Below, piece after piece: positions 1 through 11,319 of a stretch of DNA of 64,000 nt; positions within the stretch are counted from its first letter, which is position 1; each line of letters begins with the position of its first letter. The position numbers and the translations under genes are program-made. The DNA is from Leptobrachium leishanense (Eukaryota > Chordata > Amphibia > Anura > Megophryidae), in the NCBI GenBank assembly GCA_009667805.1, contig CM019065.1, positions 153,114,101-153,178,100 on the forward strand, in the 5' to 3' direction. The notes below the pieces were generated by a model. The model was given only the letters and a program-made list of their open reading frames with translations. It did not search any database and was not told the origin of the DNA.

Positions 1-176
1 CGTATACATATAATAATGACATATTATGAATCTGCCGAGTCTGACGGAAAGAACGATATATAATATGTCTGGGTCATATACTAAAATAAGCCTTCAAAAC
101 ACGTTTAAACATGATGAGCAAAACTGGTAAAAATGACCTCAGCACAGAGGTGTGAAATGCCTCAGCAGCGAAAGGG
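1..176. mobile_element. piggyBac-like non-autonomous element, cut by window edge
   Basis: The right end reads CTCAGCAGCGAAAGGG followed by TTAA (177-180). Read in reverse complement, the body (a stretch ending in the text 'agactcggcagatt') matches the left part of the larger element at 23508-24698. Terminal CCC next to TTAA is the usual piggyBac arrangement. Only one end is in the window, so the duplication cannot be tested here. No coding capacity is seen. Confidence 0.6.
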
Positions 177-394
177 TTAAGGGGATTTCCCCACAGGACA
201 TACTATGTACATCAGCGGTAGGGAAGGGGTTAAAATAGGAATAATTCACCAATGATTGGAGGGGGTGGATGTAAAGAAATGGTCATTTTAAGTTCTAGAA
301 ATAATTTAGGTGACGGGCCAACAACCACTAGAATGTCCCTTTAAAAAGGGATATGCATGTCTAGAATTATATATATTTTTTTTAAATTGACATT

Positions 395-470
395 TATTTA
401 TATAAAGTATTTTACCAGAAAGGATACACTGAGTTCTCTCGTTTTCAAGTATGTTCTGGGTTCAAAAACA
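395..470 (-). mobile_element. SINE 3'-tail fragment
   Basis: This matches the tail of the full SINE copies at 40342-40540 and 50724-50924 (core 'aaggatacactgag' then 'gttttcaagtatgttctggg'). In minus-strand orientation only the 3' part is present, as expected for a 5'-truncated retroposed copy. Confidence 0.7.
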
Positions 471-631
471 TTGTATTTCTGTACCTACTGTAAAAATTCA
501 AAGTAATAAAAGGCAAGATATTAAACAAAAACACAAATATACAGGTTTACACAGAAAATAAATAGGTAAGAAATATACTCGCTATGTTACAGGTGCATTC
601 TGTAACGAGGTATGTTAATGGATATCTCGAA

Positions 632-1364
632 GGCTGGGGTCAGACGAGCGCACGGACTGCGCGCAGTAATGGACGTACTTTTTAACTGATGAGATTGTGG
701 TTACATTGTATCAGTTGAAAATCTGCACACGTGCTTTGTGTGTTGTTCTCTATTGACTCCTTTGAAAAGCTACAATGGACAGCAAACAGTGCAGTCAGAC
801 AGACGCAAAAAGTGCGCTCGTCTGACGCGGGCCTTAGGTGCGCCCACACTTACCGGTGCCCTTCGCAGCCATGTGATGCTGCGACGGGGCCAGTCACAAG
901 CATTCGTCCGCCTAGAGATCCTCCCAGTCGATGCGCTAGGAAGCACGTCGACGGGGCTGCAAAGCGCGATCCTCCATAGGAGGATCGCGCTTTGCAGCGT
1001 TGAGGGGGGGGGGCAGGCGGGCGTCGTGTGGAAGGAACGTCAACTCTCACGGACGCTCCTTCCACTCTGCGTGCACTCGTGTGCACCCGGCCTTAGGCAA
1101 GAACGTAAAACCGCTAGAACGGACGTGCGGAGTGCGCCACGTCCGCATAGCTTTGTGTGTGAGTGATGGAACGTAGTCAGACGGACTGCATTTTTAAGGA
1201 CAAAATGTTTTTTCATATTAATTTTATTTCCCATCTACATCAGTCAAAAAAAACATCAGTCACAAAAACGGACCGTGTGGCCACTACCTTGTCGTCAGTC
1301 AGAAAATACGTCCGTTGTGCACGGACGCACAGCCCACACAGAATGCGTTTGTCTGACCCTAGCC
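632..1364. mobile_element. Composite of PIF/Harbinger-like non-autonomous elements
   Basis: It begins GGCTGGGGTCAGACGAGCGC and ends GTCTGACCCTAGCC followed by TTA. The right half (1096-1364) matches the right half of the full-length copies at 1383-1801 and 13640-14050. An internal end-like junction at 818-833 and a second element at 837-1092 show that it is rearranged. The outer trinucleotides do not match (GAA versus TTA), so this is not one clean insertion. Open frames across it run through inverted repeats and show no protein-family signal. Confidence 0.6.
837..1092. mobile_element. Nested PIF/Harbinger-like insertion with a perfect hairpin
   Basis: TTA flanks both ends (834-836 and 1093-1095). 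The right junction, TTA then GGCAAGAACG, reproduces the uninterrupted text of the related copy near 13781, consistent with insertion at a TTA target. The interior is GC-rich and contains a perfect inverted repeat with 19-base arms (about 963-1003; arm CTGCAAAGCGCGATCCTCC, loop ATA). Confidence 0.5.
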
Positions 1365-1382
1365 TTAAGAGATCTCCATTGA

Positions 1383-1801
1383 GGACCGTGTCAGAAGAGC
1401 GCACTGATCACGTCCATGTTGCTGCACATTTGTACGTCCATTATGCCGCACATTTGTACGTCCGTTCTAATTATGATCAATAGAGACCCACACAAAGTAC
1501 GCACTGAGGACGCACAAGGCAAACGGACGCAAGTTAGGCAAGAATGTAAATCCGCTAGAACGGACGCACAGAGTATGCTGCGTCCGCATAGCTTTGTGTG
1601 TGAGTGATGCAATGAAGTCAGACGGACTGCATTTTTCCCATCCAGCATTTTGGCGGACAAAAGGTTTTCCATATTAATTTAATTTTCCCTTCTACATCAG
1701 TAAAAAATAAAGAAAAAAATAACAAAATGGACTGTGGCCACTACCTTGTCAGTCAGCAAGTACGTCCATTGTGCACAGAATGCGCTCGTCTGACCCTAGC
1801 C
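1383..1801. mobile_element. PIF/Harbinger-like MITE, family A
   Basis: The left end GGACCGTGTCAGAAGAGCGC and right end GCGCTCGTCTGACCCTAGC are imperfect inverted repeats. TGA flanks both sides (1380-1382 and 1802-1804), a one-base variant of the TWA duplication typical of PIF/Harbinger. The interior aligns with 13640-14050, 18635-19103 and 20693-21153. It interrupts older sequence, with the LINE fragment directly to its right. No transposase frame. Confidence 0.75.
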
Positions 1802-2334
1802 TGAGACTGGAGGAAGATTTGATGGCGTCTGGGAAGTTATTCCATAATTGTGGTGCTCTGGAGGAAAAGGAGGATCGAGCCACTGTCTTTTTGTATTGTT
1901 TTATTGCAAGTAAGGTGCTGGTCCTGGATCGGAGGTTATAGGATGAGGGAACTGCTGAGGCAATCAGCCTATTCAGGTAGGATGGCAGCTTCCCAGAAAA
2001 GCTCTTAAACACCAGGTTGGAAAGGTGAAGAGTGCGTCTAGATTCCAGTGACGGCCAGTTTAGCTCTTTTAACATGTCACAATGGTGGGTCATGTAGTTA
2101 CATTGTATAACTCATTCTGCCGCTTTGTGCTATTATGTAGTAAGTTTGTGGGGCAGCTGCATACACTACATCTCCGTATTCAATAGCCAGAATAAGCATT
2201 TGTTGTACGATTTGCTTTCTTACGGTGGGCTCAGGCAGGATTTGTTTCTGTACAGGGCACCTAGTTTGGGGTAAAGTTAAGATGAGCCTTTTTCGATGTG
2301 GGGGCCAAAAGGATAGATTTGGGTCTAACCACAT
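1802..2334 (-). pseudogene. L2-type LINE fragment, C-terminal end of reverse transcriptase
   Basis: Two minus-strand frames encode consecutive parts of the conserved C-terminal region of L2-type non-LTR retrotransposon ORF2. The upstream piece (2098-2334) contains IEYGDVVYAAAPQTYY. The downstream piece (to about 1802) contains the block ESRRTLHLSNLVFKSFSG, then YNLRSRTSTLL, then APQLWNNFPDAIKSSSSL. The change of frame near 2095 marks an indel or stop. The reading runs into the terminal repeat of the Harbinger-like element at 1801, which truncates it. It is a dead fragment and the catalytic YADD region is absent. Confidence 0.75.
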
Positions 2335-2429
2335 ACCTAGATATGAGAGAACACTTTTATACCAATAGACTAAACAAAAATAAAAATCAATAAAAGGTTC
2401 TAATGTGTAAAAACATTTTCTTGCTTTAA

Positions 2430-2705
2430 CGCTTTGCCACCGGGCGGGTTGTGTCTGGCGAAAGGGAGTTAACGCCAGCCGCTACAGCGGGACCCTCCAC
2501 CTGCCCACCTAGCAGCTGCCATGCGTCATTGGCTGCAGGGGACAGCCTGAGTTCAGGCCATCCCGCAGCAGCTAACTGCGGGCAGTGCGTGCTGACTGCT
2601 GGGCAGGGTCGAGGCAGCCCATTGAAGTCTAGTACTAGTATGCCCTGTGGCTTCAATGACCACCCGCTGCACAGACAGCCTAGTACGCCCTGTGGAGGGA
2701 AAGGG
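2430..2705. mobile_element. piggyBac-like MITE with TTAA duplication
   Basis: TTAA lies at 2426-2429 and 2706-2709. The ends CGCTTTGCCACCGGGCG and, inverted, CCCTTTCCCTCCACAGGGCG are alike. The other arm of the surrounding inverted repeat keeps the unoccupied site (reverse complement near 4215-4225 reads CTTGCTTTAAACTG), which supports a 276-bp insertion plus TTAA duplication. GC-rich, no coding capacity. Confidence 0.8.
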
Positions 2706-3924
2706 TTAAACTCTGCAATTTCATTGTCTCTGTCACACCCCTCAGGGGTGTTTCTTCAGCTCCCACTTCCTGTATATTCCCCACCCACTACTTCACCCAT
2801 CAAAGCTTCACATGACCTAGCACAAGCTGTGCACGCTCAGGACCTCAGACTGGGGAAACTGAATATTAGCCATCTCTGCAACTGTGAAAGCAAAACACAC
2901 CTCACTTGCAGACTCACGCTCTTTTATGGTTTACATATTCATGGTCTCACTTAAACTCCCTAATAGGTCACTCACGCTCTCATGCGTTGACGCTCTCTCT
3001 CGCCATTTCTCTTGCCATCTTTTTTGCTGTACCCCTCTGTCTTTCTCCCCATGTGTAATGATGTGTGTCCTTCCCCCTCGCTGCAGAAGATGGGAGTGAA
3101 AGAATTAGATTGGAATGGCCCTCAGCTCACAGTGCAGGAGGGAGGTGGAGCAACTCCGTCACACATGCTCAGTGTGCTTATGTATTCGACAGAATACCCA
3201 CTGATTGGTTAGATCAGTGTGCCTCCTACAGTGGACGTGGAAAAACACCAAGAAATAGAAGCTGGTATACATGAAAAAATATTTATCTACTTGCCGTTTA
3301 TGCCTGATAAATGAGACCGTCTCATTCAAAAGGCATTACACATTTTTAAAAAAGGTACACTGATAAAGCATGCATGTCCTTTTAATGATTTTAGTTTCCT
3401 TTTTGCAGGGAACGTGTCACCCTGCTGCACATGGAGACTGGGAGGCAAATTCTTTTAGAAGTCATACACTTCTGATACCTCGGGAGTTCTATAAATAAAA
3501 ACAGAGTGGTATATAATCTTAAAATGTAAGCAGACCAGTCCCTTAAAAGGGACGTGCATGCTTTGCTAGTGTGCTTTTAAACAAATGCTATGCCTTTTGA
3601 ATGAGTCCGTAATGTCATTCAGCAGGCATAAAAAGCAATATGATATTTTTTCATATTTACCCGCTTTTCTTTCCTGGTGTTTTACACACCTACCTCAGGA
3701 GGCATTTTAAGCTGACCAGTGTATATACACCTAGGTATAGATAAAAGCACTCACTGAGCAAGTGCGACCGAGTTGCTCCTCCTCCCTCCTGCATTGTGAG
3801 CTGAGGCGAGGGTGGGTCTGAACTGTCACCCTCAGCTACTGCAGAGAGAGCGAGTGAGCCGGCGGGTGAGCGAGAGCCAGCGGGTGAGCGAGTCTTGCCC
3901 TCACATTTGCAGAAATGCTAATAT

Positions 3925-4012
3925 TCAGTACAATGGGAAAGGCAGAATAACAAATGTCCACACAGAACAGTAGGAGAGAGGACCCTGCCCATGAGTTTAC
4001 ATTCTAAGATGA
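3925..4012 (-). mobile_element. L2-type LINE/SINE tail fragment
   Basis: The core 'gaaaggcagaataacaaatg' followed by 'aacagtaggagagaggaccc' is shared with 10268-10600, 20415-20528 and 35718-35845. It lies only in the right arm of the inverted pair, so it inserted after the pair formed. Confidence 0.6.
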
Positions 4013-4365
4013 GAGGCCGTGACACACTAGGTGAGGTTAATCATTAGCCGAGTATGTGAAGTAGTGGGGGGCTGTGGGCAAGACCGAGCAAGAAATGGAG
4101 TTCATGTGATGCTTTGATGGGTGGAGTAGTGGGTAGGGAGGAGGCGGGCAATATTCAGGAAGAAGGAGCTGTAGAAACACCCCTAGCTGAGGGGCGTCAC
4201 GGGAGAAGATGAAATGACAGTTTAAAGCAAGAATTTTTTTATTTTTACACATTTTTAAAACTTTTGATTTATTCTAATCTGTCTATTTAGGTATAAAAGT
4301 GTTTAAACGTCAATTTAAAAAAAAATGATATTTCTAGACATGCATATCCCTTTAAACTCCGTTAT

Positions 4366-4943
4366 TTAGGAATATCAGAGTACCACGATTTTCGTGAAGT
4401 TTTCCTTATAGCTGTCAAACAATGCACATCCAACTAGCAGCACTGCAAAGTGGTCCAAAGTGTACCTAGGAATCTCACTCCAAATGTGATTTATCCCTCC
4501 TCCCAGATACATGACCCTTACTCAAAGTAGTGTGCGCATTTGGGCCCTTCCTGGGATCCTGTTGTTTTAACTCACTGAACGGAGGAACGCGCACACACAC
4601 TCCCACCTTGGCTGCCATCTTTGATCCACCATATGTTATCCTTCATGTATACTTCTCCCCAGCTACACCCAACTAAGGTTTACTCATACCCATGTCCTGT
4701 AACTAAAGCCTCTTGCCCTGTACTAGCTTATGATTTACAATTAAGAAGCCCCCTTTATTTTTTTAAGGGAAAAAAAAAAAATGGAAGATTTGTCAAATAA
4801 CTGACTTATCTAAAACAGTTTGAGATTCCTTTAATTCCAGGTTCTGTGAATAACTCAGAACTCCAGTTTAAAATTATTTTTGGAGGTATACAGCAACCGT
4901 AAGAATTTTTGCAAATGGTGCTCCCTTAAAAAGGCAAAGCAGC
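4366..4943. other. Intron 3 sequence without recognised features
   Basis: No gene, RNA or classified repeat is seen. The stretch is AT-rich with short homopolymer runs and has no open frame with a recognisable protein family. Confidence 0.5.
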
Positions 4944-5865
4944 CAGTGGCATCACAAGGGGGGGGGGGGGGCGCCGCACTGGGTGACACCACCTCCTAGG
5001 GTGACAGGAGGAGGTTATAAAAAACACAAAAATATTTTTCCAGGAAAGATACATTGAGATTTCTCTCATTTTCAAGTATGGCCTAGACTGGCACTTTCCA
5101 GGGATCAGAAAGAAATAAAAAAGGGATATTCACAGAGCACCGAAATGACGCAGACATTTCAGTGTTCTGTTCCCCGCACTTTGGGGAATCAAATTTCCCA
5201 GGTGAATTCACTGCAGGGTCCCTGAAGTGCAGGGAATCAGCCACCGAATGCCGTGCAAACCAGTTGCCTGCTGTTTTCAAAAAAACTACTGCATGAAAAT
5301 GTCTGGAATTAACATACAAGATCCTATGAATGAGAATAAAAAGGTCTGTTACAGAAAAGAAAAAAACACTATTAGAAAGAAAAAAAATAAATTTGGAATT
5401 TCTTTAAAAAAATGCCCGAAACAAAAAAAAAAACTTTTTACTACAGATTAAAAGGAATAAACGGTTTATTAGATATTGGATAAAAACGGGAATATTTTTA
5501 AACATTGAAACCTATGGTGTTCGCCTGAATAAACCTGCCGAATGAAAACACCGGACATCAGGACATTTCTCTGCTGTTCGGTGTCTCTGAACAGATTAAC
5601 CATTACTTCTCTATGGGGACTTTCATTGCCGAACAGGCACCGTACTTGCTGGCAGCTCACCAAAATTTGTGTAGGAGCATATGAGAGAGCTACACAGCAA
5701 TAAACCTCACAGTAATGTGCGCCGTGTATTATGAGCATTCAGTGTTATATGGGAGTACCGAGTTAGGAGTAAGAGTAGTTAAAATAAAACCCCGTAAAAC
5801 TCGGGAGGGGGGGGGGACAGCATAAGTTACCTCACCAGGTGACACCAACCCTAGTGACGCCACTG
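4944..5865. mobile_element. hAT-like non-autonomous element with 8-bp duplication
   Basis: The left terminus CAGTGGCATCACAAGGG matches the inverted right terminus CAGTGGCGTCACTAGGG, and subterminal GGTGACACC is also shared. The flanking octamers are aaagcagc (4936-4943) and agagcagc (5866-5873), a 7/8 match as expected for a hAT duplication. The interior holds a SINE tail (about 5030-5090) and a degraded copy of the palindromic family seen at 53064-53844 (about 5125-5730). No transposase frame. Confidence 0.75.
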
Positions 5866-8389
5866 AGAGCAGCTAGCTAGGTCCACCCCGAAACAATGTA
5901 GACAAAGTAAAAAAAAATATATAAAAAATCCATTAACATAGAAGGTACACACACAAGAAAAAATAAAGCCTTAAGAATGCAAATAGACTGAAAACGGATT
6001 GCTAGTCAACCCCAGTCCCCACTCCACGCATGAGCGCACACAGATAGACAGTTACATACAGACACAGATGTCTTAATGTCGAATTGTTTTCTTTGCTCTA
6101 GCCCTACAGGAATGCATCTCCTCCCAGCTTCCCCCTCCTTATACTCGCTCTCCACCTCCCTACCAGTGGCACAGTCGCCCAGTTACTCCTGCCCTGGGGA
6201 TGTTTACTTTGGCTTGGGCCTAAACCTAAAGTGCTGGGGGGGGGGGGAACAGTTAAACTCATATGCCAAGTCTTCCAATAACAGAGCCCTGGCATCCGTG
6301 AACAGGACAGTCAGCATACACAACTAACTAAAACTAAATAAAAGCCGACTACTATACTCTTCACCTACGTGCATAGCAGAGGACTCCTGCGCTGAAAGGA
6401 ATTTTAAAAATGGCCAGTCACCATATATTTTTGCCCTCAGGGGCTCTGTCATTACACCGCAGTACAATGGCAAACTGCTACACTCATTGCCAACATGGAT
6501 GACTAAAAATCCCTAAATAAGCACTTTATTGTATGATCTGCATCCTTTATCCATTGAGATATAGATCCTCACAATAAATCACAAATTTAGAAGTAAAAAA
6601 TTAATTCTGAAGAGTGGGGTCAGGTAAAATGTTGATGCCCTCACTAGCAGAGTTTGGAAGAGATTTAAAAGGAAAACACACCGTTGACATATTGCGTCAT
6701 TGTGGGGAGGACATACATTAGTAGTTAATATAAGCACAGAATGTGATTAATACAGGATTAATATGGAGCTGCAGCATGCCATTAATGTAGGACAAATAAT
6801 GTTATTCTCTCAAAGTGTTAATAAAGGATACGTCAGTGTGAGAGCCCTCTGGAAGTGCAGCAAACCCTCTATTCCTCGCTATAAAGCAAAAGGCAGCCGC
6901 AGTGTGTGAGGTGGCAGAGAGTGGCTGTTGGTGCAGTATGGGATTTCAGACAGCCTCCAACTGACCCCACTCTGGGTGATGTTTCCTGCAGCAGAGCCTT
7001 TGATGCGGCTTACAGAGCATGGGATGAAAGAGAGCTTGGGTAGACAGGGGGGAGTCCCCAAATCTGGCATGGAGACAAAAATACACTCAGGGAACCCCAG
7101 GCGCCTCCTAGCCTCTTGCAGAAAAAGGGAGGGTTAGCCTTAGCGCCAAACCTATTTCACCTGAAAGCCTGGAGGCACAAAAACACCTGTGCGCATGCCT
7201 GGCAGTTGGGTCCATAAAGGTCCCAAGCAACAGGTTGACCATCTGATGGAGTCCTGGTAAATACACATGCTCAGGGGACTTTAAATGCAGTTCAGCATTA
7301 TGGGATTCATGGTCTGGAAGCTTCTTGGGTGCCAAAAGATGTCACGAAAAGGGATTAAAAGGTCTCAACAGCTATATAGGCATTCAATCAGGCCTTAACA
7401 CTTAATATAAATTATCTACTGTATACAAAGAAGAACGTGGATTTCAAACTCCCGTCCCCCAGGAATTCTTTGAATGCCAAAGGATGTTCCGAGAATCATG
7501 GGAGTTGTAGTTCAGAAACATCTGGAGTCCAGAATTTGAGATGCCTGCTGTAGTGCTTTTGTGCTGCTGATGGTCCGTAGTCAAGAGTCAGCAACTATTT
7601 GCTTGGCCTATGAACACATGTTGAGCCCTGAGACATATTTAGATTCACACAGTCCTCCATACTAAGGGTCACAGCACTGCGCCCTCTCCCCTGCCCTCCC
7701 AGGATGTAATGCACCACAGCCACGCTAGGATGGGAGGGTGACAGGAAGACAAAGCACTGCTGTCTGCCCAGATCCCCCCCTCAGCTCTTCCACTAACACA
7801 CACATAAATGAGCAAACAAACCTCATTCCAGAGGGATTACACCTTGCAAGAAGGGCTTAGTGCATTTCTTCCCCCACATTAACGAGAAAGAATGGGTGCT
7901 CCTCTTAAAGAGATAGGACAGGAATGTTTATAAAAAGGGAGAGCTTTCAGTAAAACGAGGACAATTACCCAGAAAAGCAGAGGGACGTTAAAGTGTACAA
8001 GCGGTGTGAACAGCTATGGCGCAAACGCATTTACCAGTTCGACAATTGGTTAAGAAAATATGGGTTTTTTGCATCATTTAAGTTTGAAACAATTCCTTGT
8101 TCAGGATAACTGCAGCTTTATTTATTTATTTATTTTTTTAAACCTAGAGTTATGCCAAGGAACCAGCCAAGACTTTGCCCGTTTTAGAACAATGTCCTTA
8201 GGAGGGAGCACAGACAATAGAATATTATGCCATTGTACAAAAGCCACTCAAGCAGAAGTAAAAAATGACATATTTTAAACAAGCCTGTATCACAGAAAGT
8301 GGCATAACAATGTATCACGAACCAGAAAAAAATAAACATCCAAAATCTGGGGTTCAGCTTGCACAGACAGGATTGCAGATTTTCTCATT
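5866..8389. other. Intron 3, mostly unclassified unique sequence
   Basis: No exon or RNA gene is supported. Short frames of 60-83 codons overlap on both strands and resemble nothing known. The only repeat hint is at 7490-7560, text resembling 'gggagttgtagttcagaaacatctgga', related to the arms of the large palindrome at 60095-60520. Confidence 0.5.
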
Positions 8390-8506
8390 ATTATTATCAT
8401 CATCATCATTTATAAAGCGCCAACAGCTTCCGCAGCGCTTTACAATAACCAAAGGGAACAAGACACAGATACAGACATAGGATGGAAACAGGAGCTTACA
8501 ATCTAG
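8390..8506 (-). mobile_element. L2-type LINE/SINE tail
   Basis: It starts with an ATT/ATC microsatellite, then 'tttataaagcgccaacagct' and 'gcgctttacaataacc', ending 'gagcttacaatctagaca'. This is the inverse of the LINE 3' tail at 56180-56320, which follows a recognisable reverse transcriptase C-terminus. The microsatellite corresponds to the tail's 3' end. Confidence 0.75.
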
Positions 8507-10267
8507 ACAGGTTGTCCATCACATCCAAACCGCAGTGAAAACAAATGTGCACACGGAGATTACACAGAAAAAATTAAAAGCTAGCTTTTCCCCTAGTAAA
8601 CAATCACGTTTTTTTTTTTCTAACACTCTAGTTTTCTAAATATTTTGCAAGTCCCCCCCCCCCCATGCAGTATTTGTTGCAGTAATTGTTTGGCTTATCT
8701 ACAGGTGTCACAATTTGATATTTTTTTCCTGTAATTTCGAAGCATGGGCTTTACAATAAGTATACGTAGACCAGTGTTTACAGGCCTATTTTAGATTATA
8801 GAAGAATAAAATATGAATGCTACTACGTAATGGATAAAAATTGATTTATTGAATTTATTTATTTGCAAAGTATTTTATCGGGAAGGATACATTGAGATTT
8901 CGCTCGTTTTCAAGTATGTCCTAGGAATAAATAATTTGATTAAACTGTTCGGATCAGGAAAAACGGCTAAATAAGAAATAGAAACATTACACCTAAACGC
9001 TACACTTGTGTTTTAGGGTTTTGAGTTTCAGGAGCCTAGTCTTCCTGCCTCCTGGAGTTTGTCAGCCTGCAATTTAAAGAAGCCATTTGTGCTTCATTAA
9101 ATGAAGATTGACAGCGGGTGAGTATGGCATGCCCCCTATCACACCCTCAAATGGATAACAAATCCCTTCCAGATATTATGCCAATGTCTGCCACCCATTA
9201 ACCACAGCCCATGACATCTTGTCCTCACGTTCCTCCAAAATACATTTCCTTTCAGAAACAGTCTGATGATTGAATGTAACAGTAGGAATGTCATTGTGAC
9301 AAGCCTCTAGAATAGCAGCAAAAAACTATCCTGAAACAGACCACATGCAGGCAGCGGTCACATAGTCGGATGGCAGAATTACACGGAGTAGACTACAAAG
9401 ACCACAATGATCCCTTATGGTTGCAAAATCAATTTACAACCCTGTATGACCCATGTTTTCTAGTCGAACGATAACAATACGATTTCTCAGGAGGATGAGC
9501 GATTCGGTGAGTGAGAGCATGCCCCCAGTGCCCTGAATATAGGGGGTAAATTCCAGAGTGAACATGCCAGATTTCACAGTTTGGTGGAAAAGACCCAACA
9601 GAAACTGAAAGATTGAAAGTGATCACAACCCATCCGAATATAAAAAAAAGATAGTGTGAGGTAGACCCCTTGGTAAATGGACATAAATTTAAGTAGACCA
9701 AATCTATAACTGGAGAACTCCTGAAAGGACCACGTCTCCATTTGAAGCTCAATGAGGCAGCCCATTGAGGGAACCAATCGACCTGGGGTCCTGCACAAGC
9801 CGAACATGGATTACTTGGTAGTTTGATTGGGTTATGGAAAGTAGGATCAATCCTCAGAACCATTTATACATACCTGATATATAACAAGGAAAGATGCAGC
9901 TTCCACGATCAACATGGCTGATGTCCAAGTACATTTTTGAAGAGTGTCTTAATAAAAAAATAAAAAAAAAAACACCACACAGTTGGGGGCAAACAAAAGA
10001 CCAGGAATAAAAACCACAAAATCTAGGCGATAGGCTTTGGCGATTACTGTAACCTCAAGTCTAACACATTACTGACCGGGTGCCCTAACCCCCTCTTACC
10101 AGTAACGGAGTCACCAACCAATAACCTTATTAGCTCCCTCTTACTGACCAAGCTGCTGTATTAATGTTTGGGAGCCATTACAAGATGAACAGCGGTGGTG
10201 CTGTTGGTATTACTTTCTGGAGACTATAGGACTTAATTGGGCGAAGCAGGACCCTGTGAGGCCACAG
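8507..10267. other. Intron 3; one SINE tail, otherwise unclassified
   Basis: A SINE tail lies at about 8850-8935 (minus orientation, core 'gaaggatacattgagatttc'). The rest shows no gene. A 144-codon minus frame at 9429-9863 has no recognisable domain and is not called as a gene. A poly-C run occurs at about 8652-8664. Confidence 0.5.
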
Positions 10268-10602
10268 AGGAACACAATTACAGTTACACAATTTAATAAG
10301 GTGGCAAGAAGTTCCATAGCGCTGTACAATGGGTGAGACAGAACAACAAATATACAAATTAAACACACAGAACAGTAGGAGAGAGAGAGAGAGGACCCTA
10401 TGTGCCAATACTGGATGGGGTGTTCTGGCGCTTCCTGGTATTTTAGAATATACCTCCTATGCTGCTCTCACAAAACCTGATGGTCACCAATTGTTTTATT
10501 TGGGAATTTATTTTCTGGTGTGTAAGAAAAAAAAAAAAAAAAAAAAGGAATCACAAATTGTTGTATATGAGAGAGGACCCTGCTCGAGAGCTTACAAACT
10601 AA
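10268..10602 (-). mobile_element. L2-type tail, interrupted
   Basis: 'aagttccatagcgctgtaca' (about 10310) through 'cagtaggagagagagag' is followed by about 170 bp of other sequence including A20. The tail text resumes with 'gagaggaccctgctcgagag' (10570-10600). The Harbinger-like element at 10603 is inserted immediately after it. Confidence 0.6.
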
Positions 10603-11319
10603 GGGCTCTATTCTGTTCTTCGCGCACTTTTTGCGTGCAAAAGCGCATTAACGCGAGGGGCAAAACCCTTCGCGCTGAATGTCGTATTACGACGTTCGCG
10701 CATACGATGAGCGTTAACGTCTAACGCGAGTTGCCCTGCGCGAGCAAAATTTTGTGCGCGCACCCCATACTTAACATTGTGAGTACAAATGCGTTCGTGC
10801 GCCGGTACGCAGCTGGTGTTACAAAATCGATACGCAACTTTTTACGAACGACGTTTGCGCGCATAATTTTGACGTCTTTGAAAAGCTGGTGGTAACTGTA
10901 AATCGGAATGTTCTGGCTGAAACGAAAAACACCAGAACGAAAAAAATAAATAAAATACCAGTACAGTATAGTTACACATTCTACACATACCCAAACAATA
11001 AAATTGAGAGGCTGTGCGTGTTTTTATTATTGCTGCAGCATACATACTCCAATTGATTTTGGCAGCTGCAAAACCTGAACGGGAAACAATTGTGGTTCTT
11101 AATTCTGATTGCCCACCGATTTCTGTGCGCAGCGTTAATTTGCGCGTCTTTTTTTAAAGGCGATATTTTCGGACAGATGAAAAAAAATACGCTCAGACGG
11201 ATGAAAAAAAAATACGCTCGGATCGTAATTTACGCACGTTAACGTTTAACGCTGCACGCAGAAAAAATAAATAAATTGTGCTGCGTGTACGAATTTGCAC
11301 GGAGAATGTAATAGAGCCC
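10603..11319. mobile_element. PIF/Harbinger-like element, family C
   Basis: TAA flanks both ends (10600-10602 and 11320-11322). The left end GGGCTCTATTCTGTTCTTC and the inverted right end GGGCTCTATTACATTCTCC match. The 717-bp body is rich in CpG and in repeats of TTAACG and GCGC. Related copies are at 30910-31500 and 34180-34899. Frames inside are by-products of the CpG-rich text; no transposase. Confidence 0.8.

Larger units (their letters stand above)
349..4355. repeat. Head-to-head pair of a ~0.85-kb DNA element (large inverted repeat)
   Basis: Two arms are reverse complements over most of their length. The right arm is about 3546-4355. The left arm survives in pieces at about 349-395, 2345-2429 and 2706-3384. 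The short motif AAAGGGAYATGCATG occurs at or near all four arm ends, so each arm looks like one copy of an element with its own terminal inverted repeats. The left arm is broken by a SINE tail, Harbinger-like elements, LINE sequence and a piggyBac-like element. The right arm carries an L2 tail instead. No transposase is recognisable and the superfamily is not determined. Confidence 0.65.

Noticed and set aside
738..1166. 142-codon plus frame
   Set aside because: Runs through the terminal repeats and a perfect hairpin of Harbinger-like elements; by-product of GC-rich repeat sequence.
9429..9863. 144-codon minus frame
   Set aside because: Low-complexity-free but no motif or family recognised; not enough to call a gene. 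A retroelement remnant remains possible.
10842..11045. Frames with 'QPEHSDLQLP' text repeated at 34450-34668
   Set aside because: The similarity reflects two copies of the same family C element, not a gene family.
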